A DNA stretch of 64,000 nt from Lachnospiraceae bacterium (GTDB taxonomy: Bacteria > Bacillota > Clostridia > Lachnospirales > Lachnospiraceae). A model generated the notes under the pieces. The model was not told where the DNA came from and searched no databases. It was given only the letters and a program-made list of their open reading frames with translations. Position 1 is the first letter of the stretch. Each line of letters starts with the position of its first letter. Shown here piece after piece: positions 31,461-40,782 of the stretch. The stretch spans positions 50,913 to 114,912 of the forward strand of contig RYVZ01000006.1 of assembly GCA_003979345.1 (NCBI GenBank), read 5' to 3'. Made by a program: the position numbers and the translations under genes.

Positions 31461-34124
31461 ATGAAAAGACCATTATGTATGATCTGTCTGCTGTTTGCGG
31501 CGGTGCTCTCGCTGTGCGCGTTATTCTTTCCGGATCAGAAAGAACAATGCGGAACGCGAAACATGCCGGACTCGCGGCAGTCAGTGCAAAGCGCGGTTTG
31601 GACAGTGCCAGCCGCATTAGAAACGATTCCTGTCGCACTGCAGGATGCGGCATTGTGCCGCAAAAGTGTGCGGCTGTCGGGGATCGTATCAGAATGCCGC
31701 CAGTATGAAGATCAGACGGTATTGAAGTTAAAACATATCGCCATATCAGGCATGGAGACCGGAGCAGTTCTGCCCGGGAATCTCTCTGAAGAAAGCTGTA
31801 TTTGTTATCTTGAAAAGACGACGGTCCCACAGATTGGCAGTTTTGTTATCGTGGAAGGCGTACCCGACGCTTTTTCCGGCGCGCGTAATCCGGGAGAATT
31901 CGATTATGCCCGTTATTATCTTGGGCAGGGTATTTCATTCCGGCTAAAGGATGCCGTGCTGATCTCGTCGTCGAAGAGCAGAATGCCATATCGTGAGGCG
32001 CTATCGCGCGTGCGCCGGTATGCATGCGGTATATTCGAGAGGTATTTGGACGCGCAGGATGCGGGAGTGCTCTCTGCCATGCTGCTCGGCGAAAAAACAG
32101 GGCTTGCCAAAGAACTGCGCAGTCTGTATGCACAGAGCGGTATCGCGCATATTCTTGCCATATCGGGACTGCATATTTCCCTGATCGGCGCGATGACAGT
32201 CAGACTGCTCCGGCGCATTGGTGCGGCACGTACCATCTCCATGCTGGTTTGTTTCATTTTTTTGGGGAGCTACTGCGTCATGACGGGAATGAGCGCATCG
32301 ACGATAAGGGCTGTGGTCATGTTTATGATCGGCTTAAACGCAGGAAGGGTACGGCGTACCTATGACATGAAAACGGCGGTCGGCGTGTCTATGGCACTGC
32401 AGCTCATGGAAGACCCACGTCTGATCGGTACGGCGGCGTTTCAGCTTTCTTTTGGAGCGGTGTGCGGAATCGCATGGCTTGCGCCGGCGCTCCTTACACT
32501 TTGTATGGAACTTCTGCCTCTAAAAAGCCGCGGACTTCCCAAAACGGTCAAGGCGTTTTCGGCATGCATAGCGGTATCTTTGGCCACGCTGCCAATCCTG
32601 CTTGTGCATCAATATGAATATGCCTTGTATGGGATCTTTTTTAATCCGCTGGTTCTGCCGGGGGTGTCGGTGCTGCTTCCGGCAGGATTCCTCTTAATAT
32701 TGTCCGGGGGAGTGTCGGACGGTTGTGCAGCGTGCGTATGTTTTTTGGATGAGGTCTGGAAGCTGCTTCATTCCGCGCAGGCCGCCGATAGGTGGATATT
32801 TCGCATGGCGTGCGGTGTTTTGGAAGGATTGTACTGTATGGCGGGTGGAGTTGCGCGGGTGCTTATCCGTGCGGCGGGCATGTTTGCGGAAGCTGCTGCG
32901 CACGCGGCGGCGTTTGTATGCAGGATGATCCTTTTTTTGTATGAGAGCGGCAGCAGATGGATCAGTGCCCTTCCTGGAAGCCTGCTTCGAGGGAGACCGC
33001 AGACGGCGCGGGTGATTTTGTATGCGCTCATGCTTGGCGGACTGATCGTTTGGACGGAAAAATACGGAAATAAGCGGGCGGCATGCATAAAGCATGGAAA
33101 ACAGCCGGAGGTGCGGATACAAAGCAAAAACAAGCGGGAGTCTGACACACAGGGCGGAAAACTGCGGTCTGCGTGCAGGGCGGAAAGAGGGGGCAGACGC
33201 CGTGCGGGATTTTGCAGGGGAATCTTTGGCATAGGATGGCTTGCGGCAGCACTGCTTATTTTGCTAGTACCGGTCAGAACGGGGCTGACGGTCACAATGC
33301 TTGATGTGGGACAGGGCGACGGCATCTGTATCGAGCAAACGCCGGGACATGCTGTTTTGATCGACTGCGGAAGCAGTGACAAAAGGGACTTGTTCGAAAA
33401 CAGGCTGATGCCGTTCTTAAAATATCGGGGGATTTATGAACTGGATGCTGTTTTTTTGACCCATCTGGATACGGATCATGTCAGTGCCGTCTATGATCTG
33501 CTCACTGAAATGCGTCATGAGAAAATAAAAGTGGGACAGATCGTGATCGGGAAGGAAATTCCACATGATGAGGCTTATGAGAGGCTGCTTGCGGCAGCGA
33601 AGGAGGCGGGTGTGCCGGTACATGCCATGCGCGCCGGAGACGGATACAGTCAGGGTGCATGCAGGCTGACCTGCCTTGGGCCATCTGAAGAAAGCGGCGG
33701 AAAAGACGACAGGAATGCGCGGTCGCTTATCCTGCGTCTGGACTATGGGGAGTTTCAGGCTCTTTTTATGGGGGATGCTGATGCACATGCGGAGCTTGCC
33801 GCAGTTTCCGTTATGAATGTCTGTCTGCCGCAGGAAGACATTGAGCTGTTAAAAGCGGCACACCACGGTTCTAAAAGTTCCACGTCGGAGGAATTTTTGG
33901 CGCTTGTCCGCCCGCGTGTGGCGGTTATTTCGGCGGGAATTGGAAATTCTTACGGACATCCGCATGAGGAGACGCTTGCGCGTCTTGCCGGGCAGGGCTG
34001 TGACATATATCAGACACCGGAGAGCGGAGCAGTCATGATACATGTGGACAAAGACGGTATGCGGGTTGAGACGTTTTTGGACGGAGCAGCTGCAGCGCAG
34101 CAAAGGAATAAAAGTATTGACTAA
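31461..34124 (+). CDS. comEC: ComEC/Rec2 DNA-uptake channel
   Basis: An 887-residue channel protein. The N-terminal part holds a short hydrophobic helix and a DUF4131-like domain to about residue 170, followed by the competence domain with HILAISGLHISLIGAM, MTGMSASTIRAVVM, and many hydrophobic segments to about residue 530. The C-terminal metallo-beta-lactamase-like domain starts near 615: LTVTMLDVGQGDGICIEQ, LIDCGSSD, FLTHLDTDHVSAVYDL, and AAHHGSKSSTSEEFL. It would import a single DNA strand. It sits ten bases after the GerMN lipoprotein; holA follows after 103 bases. Confidence 0.95.
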   Translation: MKRPLCMICLLFAAVLSLCALFFPDQKEQCGTRNMPDSRQSVQSAVWTVPAALETIPVALQDAALCRKSVRLSGIVSECRQYEDQTVLKLKHIAISGMETGAVLPGNLSEESCICYLEKTTVPQIGSFVIVEGVPDAFSGARNPGEFDYARYYLGQGISFRLKDAVLISSSKSRMPYREALSRVRRYACGIFERYLDAQDAGVLSAMLLGEKTGLAKELRSLYAQSGIAHILAISGLHISLIGAMTVRLLRRIGAARTISMLVCFIFLGSYCVMTGMSASTIRAVVMFMIGLNAGRVRRTYDMKTAVGVSMALQLMEDPRLIGTAAFQLSFGAVCGIAWLAPALLTLCMELLPLKSRGLPKTVKAFSACIAVSLATLPILLVHQYEYALYGIFFNPLVLPGVSVLLPAGFLLILSGGVSDGCAACVCFLDEVWKLLHSAQAADRWIFRMACGVLEGLYCMAGGVARVLIRAAGMFAEAAAHAAAFVCRMILFLYESGSRWISALPGSLLRGRPQTARVILYALMLGGLIVWTEKYGNKRAACIKHGKQPEVRIQSKNKRESDTQGGKLRSACRAERGGRRRAGFCRGIFGIGWLAAALLILLVPVRTGLTVTMLDVGQGDGICIEQTPGHAVLIDCGSSDKRDLFENRLMPFLKYRGIYELDAVFLTHLDTDHVSAVYDLLTEMRHEKIKVGQIVIGKEIPHDEAYERLLAAAKEAGVPVHAMRAGDGYSQGACRLTCLGPSEESGGKDDRNARSLILRLDYGEFQALFMGDADAHAELAAVSVMNVCLPQEDIELLKAAHHGSKSSTSEEFLALVRPRVAVISAGIGNSYGHPHEETLARLAGQGCDIYQTPESGAVMIHVDKDGMRVETFLDGAAAAQQRNKSID

Positions 34125-34140
34125 AAATACAGATATATTA

Positions 34141-34204
34141 AAATAAAATCGAAGATATTGAAATAAAATCAAAGATTTTCATTGAAAATTAAAGATTTTA
34201 TTTT
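34141..34204 (+). repeat. AT-rich inverted repeat before holA
   Basis: AAATAAAATC occurs at 34141-34150 and 34161-34170, and its complement GATTTTATTT at 34194-34203. A hairpin with a 23-40 base loop is possible. It could act as a weak terminator between comEC and holA. Confidence 0.45.
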
Positions 34205-34227
34205 GAATACTCAGCGAGAGGAGCGCC

Positions 34228-35214
34228 ATGCGAACGATCTTAGAAGATATCAAAACACAAAATTTCAGATCCGTTTATCTGCTGTACGGCGAGGAAGCTT
34301 ATCTGAAAAACCAATATCGTCACAAACTGCTCGATGCGCTTTTGAGCGAGGGGGATACTGTCAACTGCAATGTTTATGAAAACGCGGATGTGCCGCTCAG
34401 GGAGATCATCGATCTTGCGGAGACGATGCCCTTTTTTGCGGATCACAGGGTCATTGTCGTAAACGGCAGCGGACTGTTTAAGAAAAACGGCGAGGAGCTT
34501 GCGGCATATCTGCCCGGCATTCCGGAGAGCACGGTCATGATCTTTACCGAGCAGGAAGTGGATAAGCGCAGCAAACTTTATAAAGCGGCAAAAGAAAAAG
34601 GGCGCGCCGTGGAGTTTGCACCGCAGGATGAGGAAACACTGATAAAGTGGATCCTTTCACTGTTAAAAAAAGAGGATCGCAATATTACGCGGCAGACGCT
34701 TCTTCTTTTTTTGGAAAAGACAGGAACGGACATGCTAAATATCGCGCAGGAATTGGAGAAGCTTGTCTGTTATACGACGGGGCGTGATGTGATCACAGAC
34801 GAAGATGTGGAGGCGGTCTGCACGACGCGGGTGACAAGCCGCATCTTTGATATGATCGGTGCGATCGCTGAGCGGAGGCAGAAAAAAGCGCTTGATCTGT
34901 ACTATGATCTTTTAACCTTAAAAGAACCGCCGATGCGGATCTTGTTTCTGATCGCGCGTCAGTTTAATCTGCTGCTTCAGGTCAAAGAATTAAAAAAGAA
35001 GGGTGCGGACAATAAGCAGATCGGCGCAAAGACCGGACTTCCGCCTTTTATTGCGGGCAAGTATGTGACACAGGCGGCAGGGTTTACGATGTCGGAGCTG
35101 CGTACGGCGCTCGAGGACTGCGTTTCCTATGAAGAAAAAGTTAAAACCGGAAGAATGAACGACGTGATGAGCGTGGAGATCCTGATCATCAAATACAGCG
35201 CGAAAAAGGCATAA
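34228..35214 (+). CDS. holA: DNA polymerase III delta subunit
   Basis: A 328-residue clamp-loader subunit: N-terminal YLLYGEEAYLKNQYRHKLLDAL, a central AAA-like part (ETMPFFADHRVIVVNGSGLF) and a C-terminal helical collar (FDMIGAIAERRQKKALDLYYDLLTLKEPPMRILFLIARQFNLLLQVKEL). These fit HolA. GAGGAG precedes the ATG. Linkage to comEC is usual in Firmicutes. Confidence 0.95.
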   Translation: MRTILEDIKTQNFRSVYLLYGEEAYLKNQYRHKLLDALLSEGDTVNCNVYENADVPLREIIDLAETMPFFADHRVIVVNGSGLFKKNGEELAAYLPGIPESTVMIFTEQEVDKRSKLYKAAKEKGRAVEFAPQDEETLIKWILSLLKKEDRNITRQTLLLFLEKTGTDMLNIAQELEKLVCYTTGRDVITDEDVEAVCTTRVTSRIFDMIGAIAERRQKKALDLYYDLLTLKEPPMRILFLIARQFNLLLQVKELKKKGADNKQIGAKTGLPPFIAGKYVTQAAGFTMSELRTALEDCVSYEEKVKTGRMNDVMSVEILIIKYSAKKA

Positions 35215-35345
35215 GTAAATATGCGAGGCAAATGAAACGCGAAACGGACGCAAAATGAATGTGTAAAACGCGGGGAGCGGCAGAAGATCAGGGCAAAAGA
35301 AGACATGATCGAGGGGACATCCACTGTCAGGAAAGGAAAATGAAG

Positions 35346-36290
35346 ATGGATAAAAAAAGAATCGTAGTGACCGGAGGTGCCGGGTTTATCGGCTCGCATT
35401 TATGTGAACGACTGTTAGAGCAGGGAAATGACGTGGTCTGTGTGGACAATCTGTTTACGGGAAGAAAAGATAATATACGTCATTTAATGGACAACCCCTA
35501 TTTTGAATTTATGAGGCATGACATTATTGAACCCTATTATGTAGAGGTGGACCAGATTTATAATCTTGCCTGTCCGGCAAGCCCGATCCATTACCAATAT
35601 GATCCGATCAAAACCGGAAAGACGAGTGTAATGGGTGCGCTGCACAGTTTGGGGCTGGCGAAACGCTGCCATGCGAGGGTACTGCAGGCGAGCACGAGCG
35701 AAGTATACGGCGACCCGGAGATCCATCCGCAGCCGGAGGAATACCGGGGGTGTGTAAATCCGATCGGCACACGATCCTGCTATGATGAAGGAAAACGTAT
35801 GGCAGAAACGTTGTTTTTTGATTATCACAGACAGCATGGCGTGGATATCAAGGTCATACGGATCTTTAATACCTACGGCCCGCGTATGGCGGTCAATGAC
35901 GGCAGGGTCGTTTCAAATTTTATCGTGCAGGCGCTTACGGGTGAAGATATCACGATCTACGGGGATGGTTCCCAGACGAGAAGCTTCTGCTATGTGGACG
36001 ATCTGGTCGAGGGAATGATCCGCATGATGAACAGCAGGGATGACTTCACGGGTCCCGTAAATCTGGGAAATCCCGGAGAGTTTACGATGCTCGGGCTGGC
36101 AGAGCTTGTGATCCGCATGACCGGGTCACAGTCGAAGATCGTTTACAGGGAATTACCGCAGGATGACCCGAAGCAAAGAAAACCAGTCATTGATCTTGCA
36201 AAGACGGAGCTGGACTGGGAGCCGACGGTCGCACTTGAGCAAGGTCTGGAAAAGACGATTGCATATTTTAGGGAAAGGCTTGCGCTGTGA
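35346..36290 (+). CDS. UDP-glucuronate decarboxylase (SDR extended)
   Basis: A 314-residue extended SDR. The NAD motif is [16 protein letters not shown] at residues 8-23; the active-site YxxxK is [31 protein letters not shown] and [10 protein letters not shown] are hallmarks of UDP-glucuronate decarboxylase (UXS), which makes UDP-xylose. AGGAAAGG lies nine bases before the ATG at 35346. It would supply xylose for envelope glycans. No other nucleotide-sugar gene is adjacent. Confidence 0.9.
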   Translation: MDKKRIVVTGGAGFIGSHLCERLLEQGNDVVCVDNLFTGRKDNIRHLMDNPYFEFMRHDIIEPYYVEVDQIYNLACPASPIHYQYDPIKTGKTSVMGALHSLGLAKRCHARVLQASTSEVYGDPEIHPQPEEYRGCVNPIGTRSCYDEGKRMAETLFFDYHRQHGVDIKVIRIFNTYGPRMAVNDGRVVSNFIVQALTGEDITIYGDGSQTRSFCYVDDLVEGMIRMMNSRDDFTGPVNLGNPGEFTMLGLAELVIRMTGSQSKIVYRELPQDDPKQRKPVIDLAKTELDWEPTVALEQGLEKTIAYFRERLAL

Positions 36291-36373
36291 AGTCTTAATA
36301 ATCCATTTAAGCAGTATTACAAGCGGGCTTGCGGTATGTGCAGAATGGGTTTGATGCATAAAGGGAAAATAGG

Positions 36374-37141
36374 ATGAAAAAAGATCTATTATTATTTTAT
36401 CGGGAATATGAAGCGTTTTATCAGATGGCGGCAAAGTCGGATGTATTCAGTGCTTTTTGTAAAAAGGCGTTTGGCGGGGATTTTTCACAGGACGGTTTCA
36501 GCGATATCAGTCAGGTTGACCGGATATTAGAATATATACCGAAGGGCAGACAGGCGCATATTCTGGATATTGGCTGCGGTAACGGAAAGATGCTCGCATA
36601 CCTTCAAGGAAAGACAGGCGCGTTTATTCATGGTTTTGATTATTCTGAACAGGCGGTCATGACGGCCAAAAAGCAATATCCGCATGAGTCTGATTTTAGA
36701 ATGGGGGTTATTGGTGAGATCGAATATCCTAAAGAGATGTTTGACCTGATCGTATCAATGGATACGATGTATTTTGCCTCTGATATGTCAGCGTTTGTCG
36801 GGCAGCTCTGGTCATGGCTTGCAAAGGGCGGCACCTTTTTTTGCGCTTATCAGGAAGGCGACGTTATGCCAAAGACTGAAAACATACATACAACGAAGCT
36901 GGCGAAAGCGTTTCAGGATCATGGGATCGTGTTCGGGGCGGAGGATATTACGCGGGAATGCTATGATCTTCTGAGGCGGAAACGGGAAGCGGCAGTCTCT
37001 TTGAAAGATGCTTTTGCCGGGGTGGGAGAAGACGCATGGTATCAGATGCTGGTCGGACAGACGGAGTATGCCGAAAAGCCGTTTGAAGCATTCCAAAGAG
37101 AGATGGCAAGATACCTGTTTGTCGCGAAAAAACGGGCATAA
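36374..37141 (+). CDS. Class I SAM-dependent methyltransferase
   Basis: A 255-residue methyltransferase. The SAM motif I is ILDIGCGNGKML, with GFDYSEQAVM (motif II) and FDLIVSMDTMYF (motif IV region). The N-terminal 50 residues are helical. Family members methylate small molecules or proteins; the substrate is unknown. Adjacent to the UXS gene by 83 bases. It lies upstream of flaG but the promoter at 37203 separates them. Confidence 0.86.
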   Translation: MKKDLLLFYREYEAFYQMAAKSDVFSAFCKKAFGGDFSQDGFSDISQVDRILEYIPKGRQAHILDIGCGNGKMLAYLQGKTGAFIHGFDYSEQAVMTAKKQYPHESDFRMGVIGEIEYPKEMFDLIVSMDTMYFASDMSAFVGQLWSWLAKGGTFFCAYQEGDVMPKTENIHTTKLAKAFQDHGIVFGAEDITRECYDLLRRKREAAVSLKDAFAGVGEDAWYQMLVGQTEYAEKPFEAFQREMARYLFVAKKRA

Positions 37142-37202
37142 CATATCAGGGTCCCGGTCGGCAGCGATGGGGTATTACAGCATAAAACGCCTGTCAGAGC
37201 AC

Positions 37203-37231
37203 TTGTTTTTTTTATAAAACAGGAATATAAT
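37203..37231 (+). promoter_or_regulatory. SigA-type promoter before flaG
   Basis: TTGTTT (37203-37208), 17 bases, TATAAT (37226-37231). A flagellar SigD pattern (TAAA-N15-GCCGATAA) is not seen here. Confidence 0.55.
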
Positions 37232-37298
37232 GGTATTAGTTATAAGTATCAGCAAGCAGGAAACGGATTTCGGCAAGTCGATCAGTGAAAGGACAGGG

Positions 37299-37964
37299 AT
37301 GTATATGGGGATAACTGATGTGACCGCGGCAGGAGCAGCGCCCGTCCGCGTAGAGACGCCCCAGGTATCGGGTCCGGCGCCGCAGAGCGCGCCAAAACCG
37401 GAAGTGAAGGCACCGGCAAAGCCGGCAGTACAAAGCGTAGCACAGGGTGTAACGCATCATGTGCCGCATATACCGGCGCAAACGACGGATATAGCGGGGA
37501 CGGCGGATATGGCTGTACGGTCCGCAGCTCAGCCTGAGGTACAAAAAGCACAGAACAGAAACCTGACAAGAGCGGCAGGAGAAGATGTAAAGCGCGGACA
37601 GACGGGAGTGCGTGCAGCCGGTCAGCAGAGAGCGGAACGGGCGGACAGAACGTCGGCGCAGGATATTTTGCGTGCGCAGAACGGGCAGCGTACTGACAGA
37701 CCGAAGGAAGAACAGAAGTCGGAGCAGGAAAGCTACTATGAAAAGATCATGGCGGAAAAGGCAATGGAGAACGCCAAAGAGCGTTTGCGCTCGTTAAAAT
37801 ATAATGTGCAGTTCGGATACAATGATGAGATCGAGCGTTATACGATCAAGATCACGGACGCGGATAATAAGGAAGTCAAAAAAGAGATTCCAAGCGAAGA
37901 GATTCAGAAAATGATCGAGCATCTGCATACGATGAAGGGCATGATGTTTGAAACTGAAGTTTAG
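37299..37964 (+). CDS. flaG: FlaG-like flagellar protein with long Ala/Pro-rich head
   Basis: A roughly 221-residue protein whose last 70 residues, LKYNVQFGYNDEIERYTIKITDADNKEVKKEIPSEEIQKMIEHL, match FlaG. The head from residue 15 to 150 is low-complexity, rich in Ala, Pro, Gln, Thr and Val (APAKPAVQSVAQGVTHHV and similar), with a coiled-coil-like charged segment before the domain. FlaG proteins in other bacteria are about 110-130 residues, so the head is an extension. The start could be 37299 or 37305; AAAGG precedes. The flagellin gene follows. FlaG affects filament length. Confidence 0.75.
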   Translation: MYMGITDVTAAGAAPVRVETPQVSGPAPQSAPKPEVKAPAKPAVQSVAQGVTHHVPHIPAQTTDIAGTADMAVRSAAQPEVQKAQNRNLTRAAGEDVKRGQTGVRAAGQQRAERADRTSAQDILRAQNGQRTDRPKEEQKSEQESYYEKIMAEKAMENAKERLRSLKYNVQFGYNDEIERYTIKITDADNKEVKKEIPSEEIQKMIEHLHTMKGMMFETEV

Positions 37965-38099
37965 GATTGCCGGGCGGCGTATTTTCGTAAAAAAGGAACA
38001 TGCATTTTTTTTCGGAAGAAATGGAATGCACAGGTCAGCCGCATATGGGATGGCACATAGTATACAGCCGCAAAATGAATGGGAAGGAAGGGGATCATT

Positions 38100-38855
38100 A
38101 TGAGAGTGGATGGAGTAACAGGATATACGAATGTCAATGCCGGAACGATCGCAAGCGGGAAGCGGATCAACAGCGCTGCCGATGACGCTGCAGGCTTAAC
38201 ACAGGTACAGAATCTGAAAAGCCAGGACAATGGGATGCAGATCGGCGGTCAGAATGCAAAGGACGGTATCAACTTAACCAAGATCGGTGATGGCGCGCTT
38301 TCCGGTATCCACAGCTATTTACAATCGATTAAGAGCGCGAGCGTGAAAGCGTCGAGCGGACTGCTCACAGCATCGGATAAGGGTGCGATCCAAAAAGAGA
38401 TCGACGGATATCTGCAGGGAATTACGGATATTGTGAGTAATACGACATATAATACCAAAAACCTGTTAAACGGTGAGAATACGCTTGGCATGGCGACGAA
38501 TCCGGACGGAACCGGGCCGGATGTCAAGACGGCGAACGCCACATTAAAGGCGCTTGGTTTAGAAGGCTATAATGTGACCGACAATTTTGACATGAGCCGC
38601 GTGGATAAAGCCATCGATCAGGTCAGCAGTATGAGAAGCAGTATGGGCGCAAGCGCGAATGCATTAGAGGGTGCTTATAATTACAATATGAATGCGTCCG
38701 AGAATCTGGCAGGCGCGACGAGCCGTATTGAAGATCTTGATATGCCGAAAGCAATTTCCGACCAGAAGAAGGAAGAAGTGCTTGAAGAGTATAAAAATAT
38801 GATGCTTCGCAATCAGATGGAAGAAGAATCGCTTGTCACAAAGCTGATGAAGTAA
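38100..38855 (+). CDS. Flagellin-like protein lacking the N-terminal D0 part
   Basis: A 251-residue flagellin. Recognised are ASGKRINSAADDAAGLTQVQNLKSQ (D1), DGINLTKIGDGALSGIHSYLQSI, and the C-terminal SRIEDLDMPKAISDQKKEEVL and the ending EESLVTKLMK. Typical flagellins start with about 25-30 more residues (a helix with NxxA repeats before the SSGxRI segment); here only MRVDGVTGYTNVNAGT precedes. The central hypervariable domain is also short. GGGGA stands before the ATG at 38100. It may polymerise poorly or act as a minor filament or secreted protein. It pairs with flaG, 135 bases upstream. Confidence 0.82.
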   Translation: MRVDGVTGYTNVNAGTIASGKRINSAADDAAGLTQVQNLKSQDNGMQIGGQNAKDGINLTKIGDGALSGIHSYLQSIKSASVKASSGLLTASDKGAIQKEIDGYLQGITDIVSNTTYNTKNLLNGENTLGMATNPDGTGPDVKTANATLKALGLEGYNVTDNFDMSRVDKAIDQVSSMRSSMGASANALEGAYNYNMNASENLAGATSRIEDLDMPKAISDQKKEEVLEEYKNMMLRNQMEEESLVTKLMK

Positions 38856-38874
38856 GAAAAGAGGGAATTTTATC

Positions 38875-39321
38875 ATGAGTATGATAGACAAGGTCAGAGC
38901 CGAGATGGTGACGGCGATGAAAAATCACGATAAGGATCGCAAAGAATCCTTGTCAATGCTGCTGTCTGCACTGAAGAATAAAGCGATCGATAAGCGTGAG
39001 GATCTGACTGAGGCAGAAGAGTTTGAAGTTGTTAAGAAGGAATTAAAGCAGACTAAAGAAACGATGGAGCTTGCGCCTGCGGACAGAACGGATATCAAGG
39101 CACAGTGTGAGGCACGTATCGCGGTCTTAAGCGAGTTTGCACCGGAGGAAATGGGAGAGGAACAGATTCGTGCGCTCATCGCTGAGACGGTCGCGGCACT
39201 CGGTATTGAGAATCCATCTGCAAAAGATAAGGGAAAAGTCATGAAAGAGCTGATGCCGAAGGTAAAGGGACGCGCGGACGGCGGACTTGTCAACAAACTC
39301 GTTGGCGAAGTGCTGAAATAA
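38875..39321 (+). CDS. yqeY: GatB/YqeY domain protein
   Basis: A 148-residue soluble protein: DKVRAEMVTAMKNHDKDRKESLSMLLSALKNKAIDKR and VKKELKQTKETMELAPADRTD, then IENPSAKDKGKVMKELMPKVKGRADGGLVNKLVGEVLK match YqeY, related to the tail of GatB. Role unclear, possibly tRNA-dependent amidation. The ATG follows GAGGG in the flagellin trailer. A terminator follows. Confidence 0.93.
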   Translation: MSMIDKVRAEMVTAMKNHDKDRKESLSMLLSALKNKAIDKREDLTEAEEFEVVKKELKQTKETMELAPADRTDIKAQCEARIAVLSEFAPEEMGEEQIRALIAETVAALGIENPSAKDKGKVMKELMPKVKGRADGGLVNKLVGEVLK

Positions 39322-39345
39322 TGGCTTCAGAAATAAAAATGTTTG

Positions 39346-39380
39346 AACACGCCGGGTGTAAGCTGTCCGGCGTGTTTTGT
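39346..39380. terminator. Terminator after yqeY
   Basis: AACACGCCGG pairs with CCGGCGTGTT across an 11-base loop, followed by TTGTT. Confidence 0.85.
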
Positions 39381-39460
39381 TATGGCAAAAGTGGTATTTC
39401 TGAGCAAAAAATTTAATTCTATATTACGCCCTAAAAACGGTCGCAGCATGGAGGATGACA

Positions 39461-40612
39461 ATGAGGAGTGATATTTCCATAAATCAGGAATTATTCGAAA
39501 TCTATCAAAGAAATTTTCCGTTTATTGAGAGAAACGAAGATACGGTGCGGTGGATATTGGGCAATGCAGATAATCGGGTCATAGAAGAAAGAAATGCGTT
39601 GGGAAGACTGATCGGTGCGGCTGTTGTCAATCAAAACGCCTTGCTTCTATTATGCGTGGATGCCGAATATCGGAACAGGGGAATTGGGACCGGACTTTTA
39701 GAAGGTGCGGAGCAGGCAGTGAGAGACAGCGGGTTTGGTACGATCGCTGTTGGAGCCGGTTTTGATTATATCACGCCGGGAGTTCCCACATCGAGGAGCC
39801 GGTTCGATTCGGAGAATGAAGAATTATATCCGGAGCTTGACCGGGCTGCAGATGATTTTTTTACCAAAAGAGGATATGTCCATGCATGGGATTGTAACTG
39901 CTTTGATATGAGATGTGATCTTACTTCATGGCGTGGGAGATGCAGGCATTTACCGGATGAGGCTCCGCGGATAGCAGACGGTGTTACATACCGTTTCGCT
40001 GAACCGGAAAAAGTCGAAAATGTATGCGCCTGTGTTGATGACGCATGGTCGGACTTTACAGGATATTACCGGCAGGAAGCATTGTACCATGCGGACAGTC
40101 CTTCCAGAGTACTGATCGCAGTACGGCAGGGGAGTCGAAATTGGCAGAGCGGATCAATTGAACAGGGAAGTCAGGATAGGCAGGACCAATCGATTGAGCA
40201 GCGAAATCAGAAACAGCAGAGAGTATTGGTTGAACATGGGAGTCAGAATTGGCAGGACGTACCGGCTGAACAGGGAAGTCAGGGTGAAAAGGATGTGCAG
40301 TCGGCTCCGGCTGGGCAGGGGGACCGGAATAGAGGGGACGGAAAAGCATCCGGTGAGGTAGCCGGAACGTTGATCGTGACGATAGAGGATAAGAAACGGA
40401 AACTAGGCAGTATCGGCTGTACGACGGTCAGACCGGCATTTCGGGGACAGCATATCGCTGTCGGTCTTGTTATGGAGGCGAACCGGTACCTGAAAGAAGC
40501 GGGAATGAAAGAAGCATATCTGAGTTATACTTACAGTGGGTTAGATCACATGTACGGATATGCCGGCTACCGGATCTGCGTTTACTATATGATGGCGCAG
40601 AAAAAGCTATAA
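39461..40612 (+). CDS. Double-GNAT acetyltransferase with 12-residue repeat insertion
   Basis: A 383-residue protein. A first GNAT domain has LLCVDAEYRNRGIGTGLLEGAEQA (acetyl-CoA loop). A second one starts near residue 155 (YRFAEPEKVENVCACVDDAW) and ends with IGCTTVRPAFRGQHIAVGLVMEANRYL and a C-terminal YMMAQKKL. Between a conserved strand (SRVLIAVRQ) and the next (GTLIVTIEDK) lies a roughly 70-residue insert with five 12-residue repeats. GGAGG lies six bases before the ATG at 39461, so ATG 39455 is rejected. Substrate unknown. Confidence 0.83.
   Translation: MRSDISINQELFEIYQRNFPFIERNEDTVRWILGNADNRVIEERNALGRLIGAAVVNQNALLLLCVDAEYRNRGIGTGLLEGAEQAVRDSGFGTIAVGAGFDYITPGVPTSRSRFDSENEELYPELDRAADDFFTKRGYVHAWDCNCFDMRCDLTSWRGRCRHLPDEAPRIADGVTYRFAEPEKVENVCACVDDAWSDFTGYYRQEALYHADSPSRVLIAVRQGSRNWQSGSIEQGSQDRQDQSIEQRNQKQQRVLVEHGSQNWQDVPAEQGSQGEKDVQSAPAGQGDRNRGDGKASGEVAGTLIVTIEDKKRKLGSIGCTTVRPAFRGQHIAVGLVMEANRYLKEAGMKEAYLSYTYSGLDHMYGYAGYRICVYYMMAQKKL
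40130..40318 (+). repeat. 36-bp in-frame tandem repeat in the GNAT gene
   Basis: Units at 40130, 40166, 40202 and 40238, each exactly 36 bases (GSRNWQSGSIEQ, GSQDRQDQSIEQ, RNQKQQRVLVEH, GSQNWQDVPAEQ), then a 45-base unit GSQGEKDVQSAPAGQ. The period keeps the frame. Confidence 0.9.
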
Positions 40613-40728
40613 CGGATCTTTAGCTTCCGGAAAGTTTAACGCCGTATGAAAACTTGTACTGTTCGAAAGCCTTCCGCTTTAGATTGTGCTCGTAAAAAAA
40701 CAGGTGTGAAATTTGTGCAAAACGTATA

Positions 40729-40782
40729 TTTTCGAATATTTTCGAAAAAGATATTGACAAAAAGTACCGAATGTCTTACCGT
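40729..40782 (+). promoter_or_regulatory. Pullulanase promoter with upstream dyad
   Basis: TTTTCGAA (40729-40736), spacer TATT, TTCGAAAA (40741-40748) is a perfect dyad. TTGACA at 40754-40759 and TACCGT at 40777-40782 are 17 bases apart. The dyad sits just before the -35 box, a typical activator position; a sugar-responsive LacI- or AraC-type regulator is a guess. The leader to 40977 is about 190 bases and contains no convincing gene. Confidence 0.6.
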
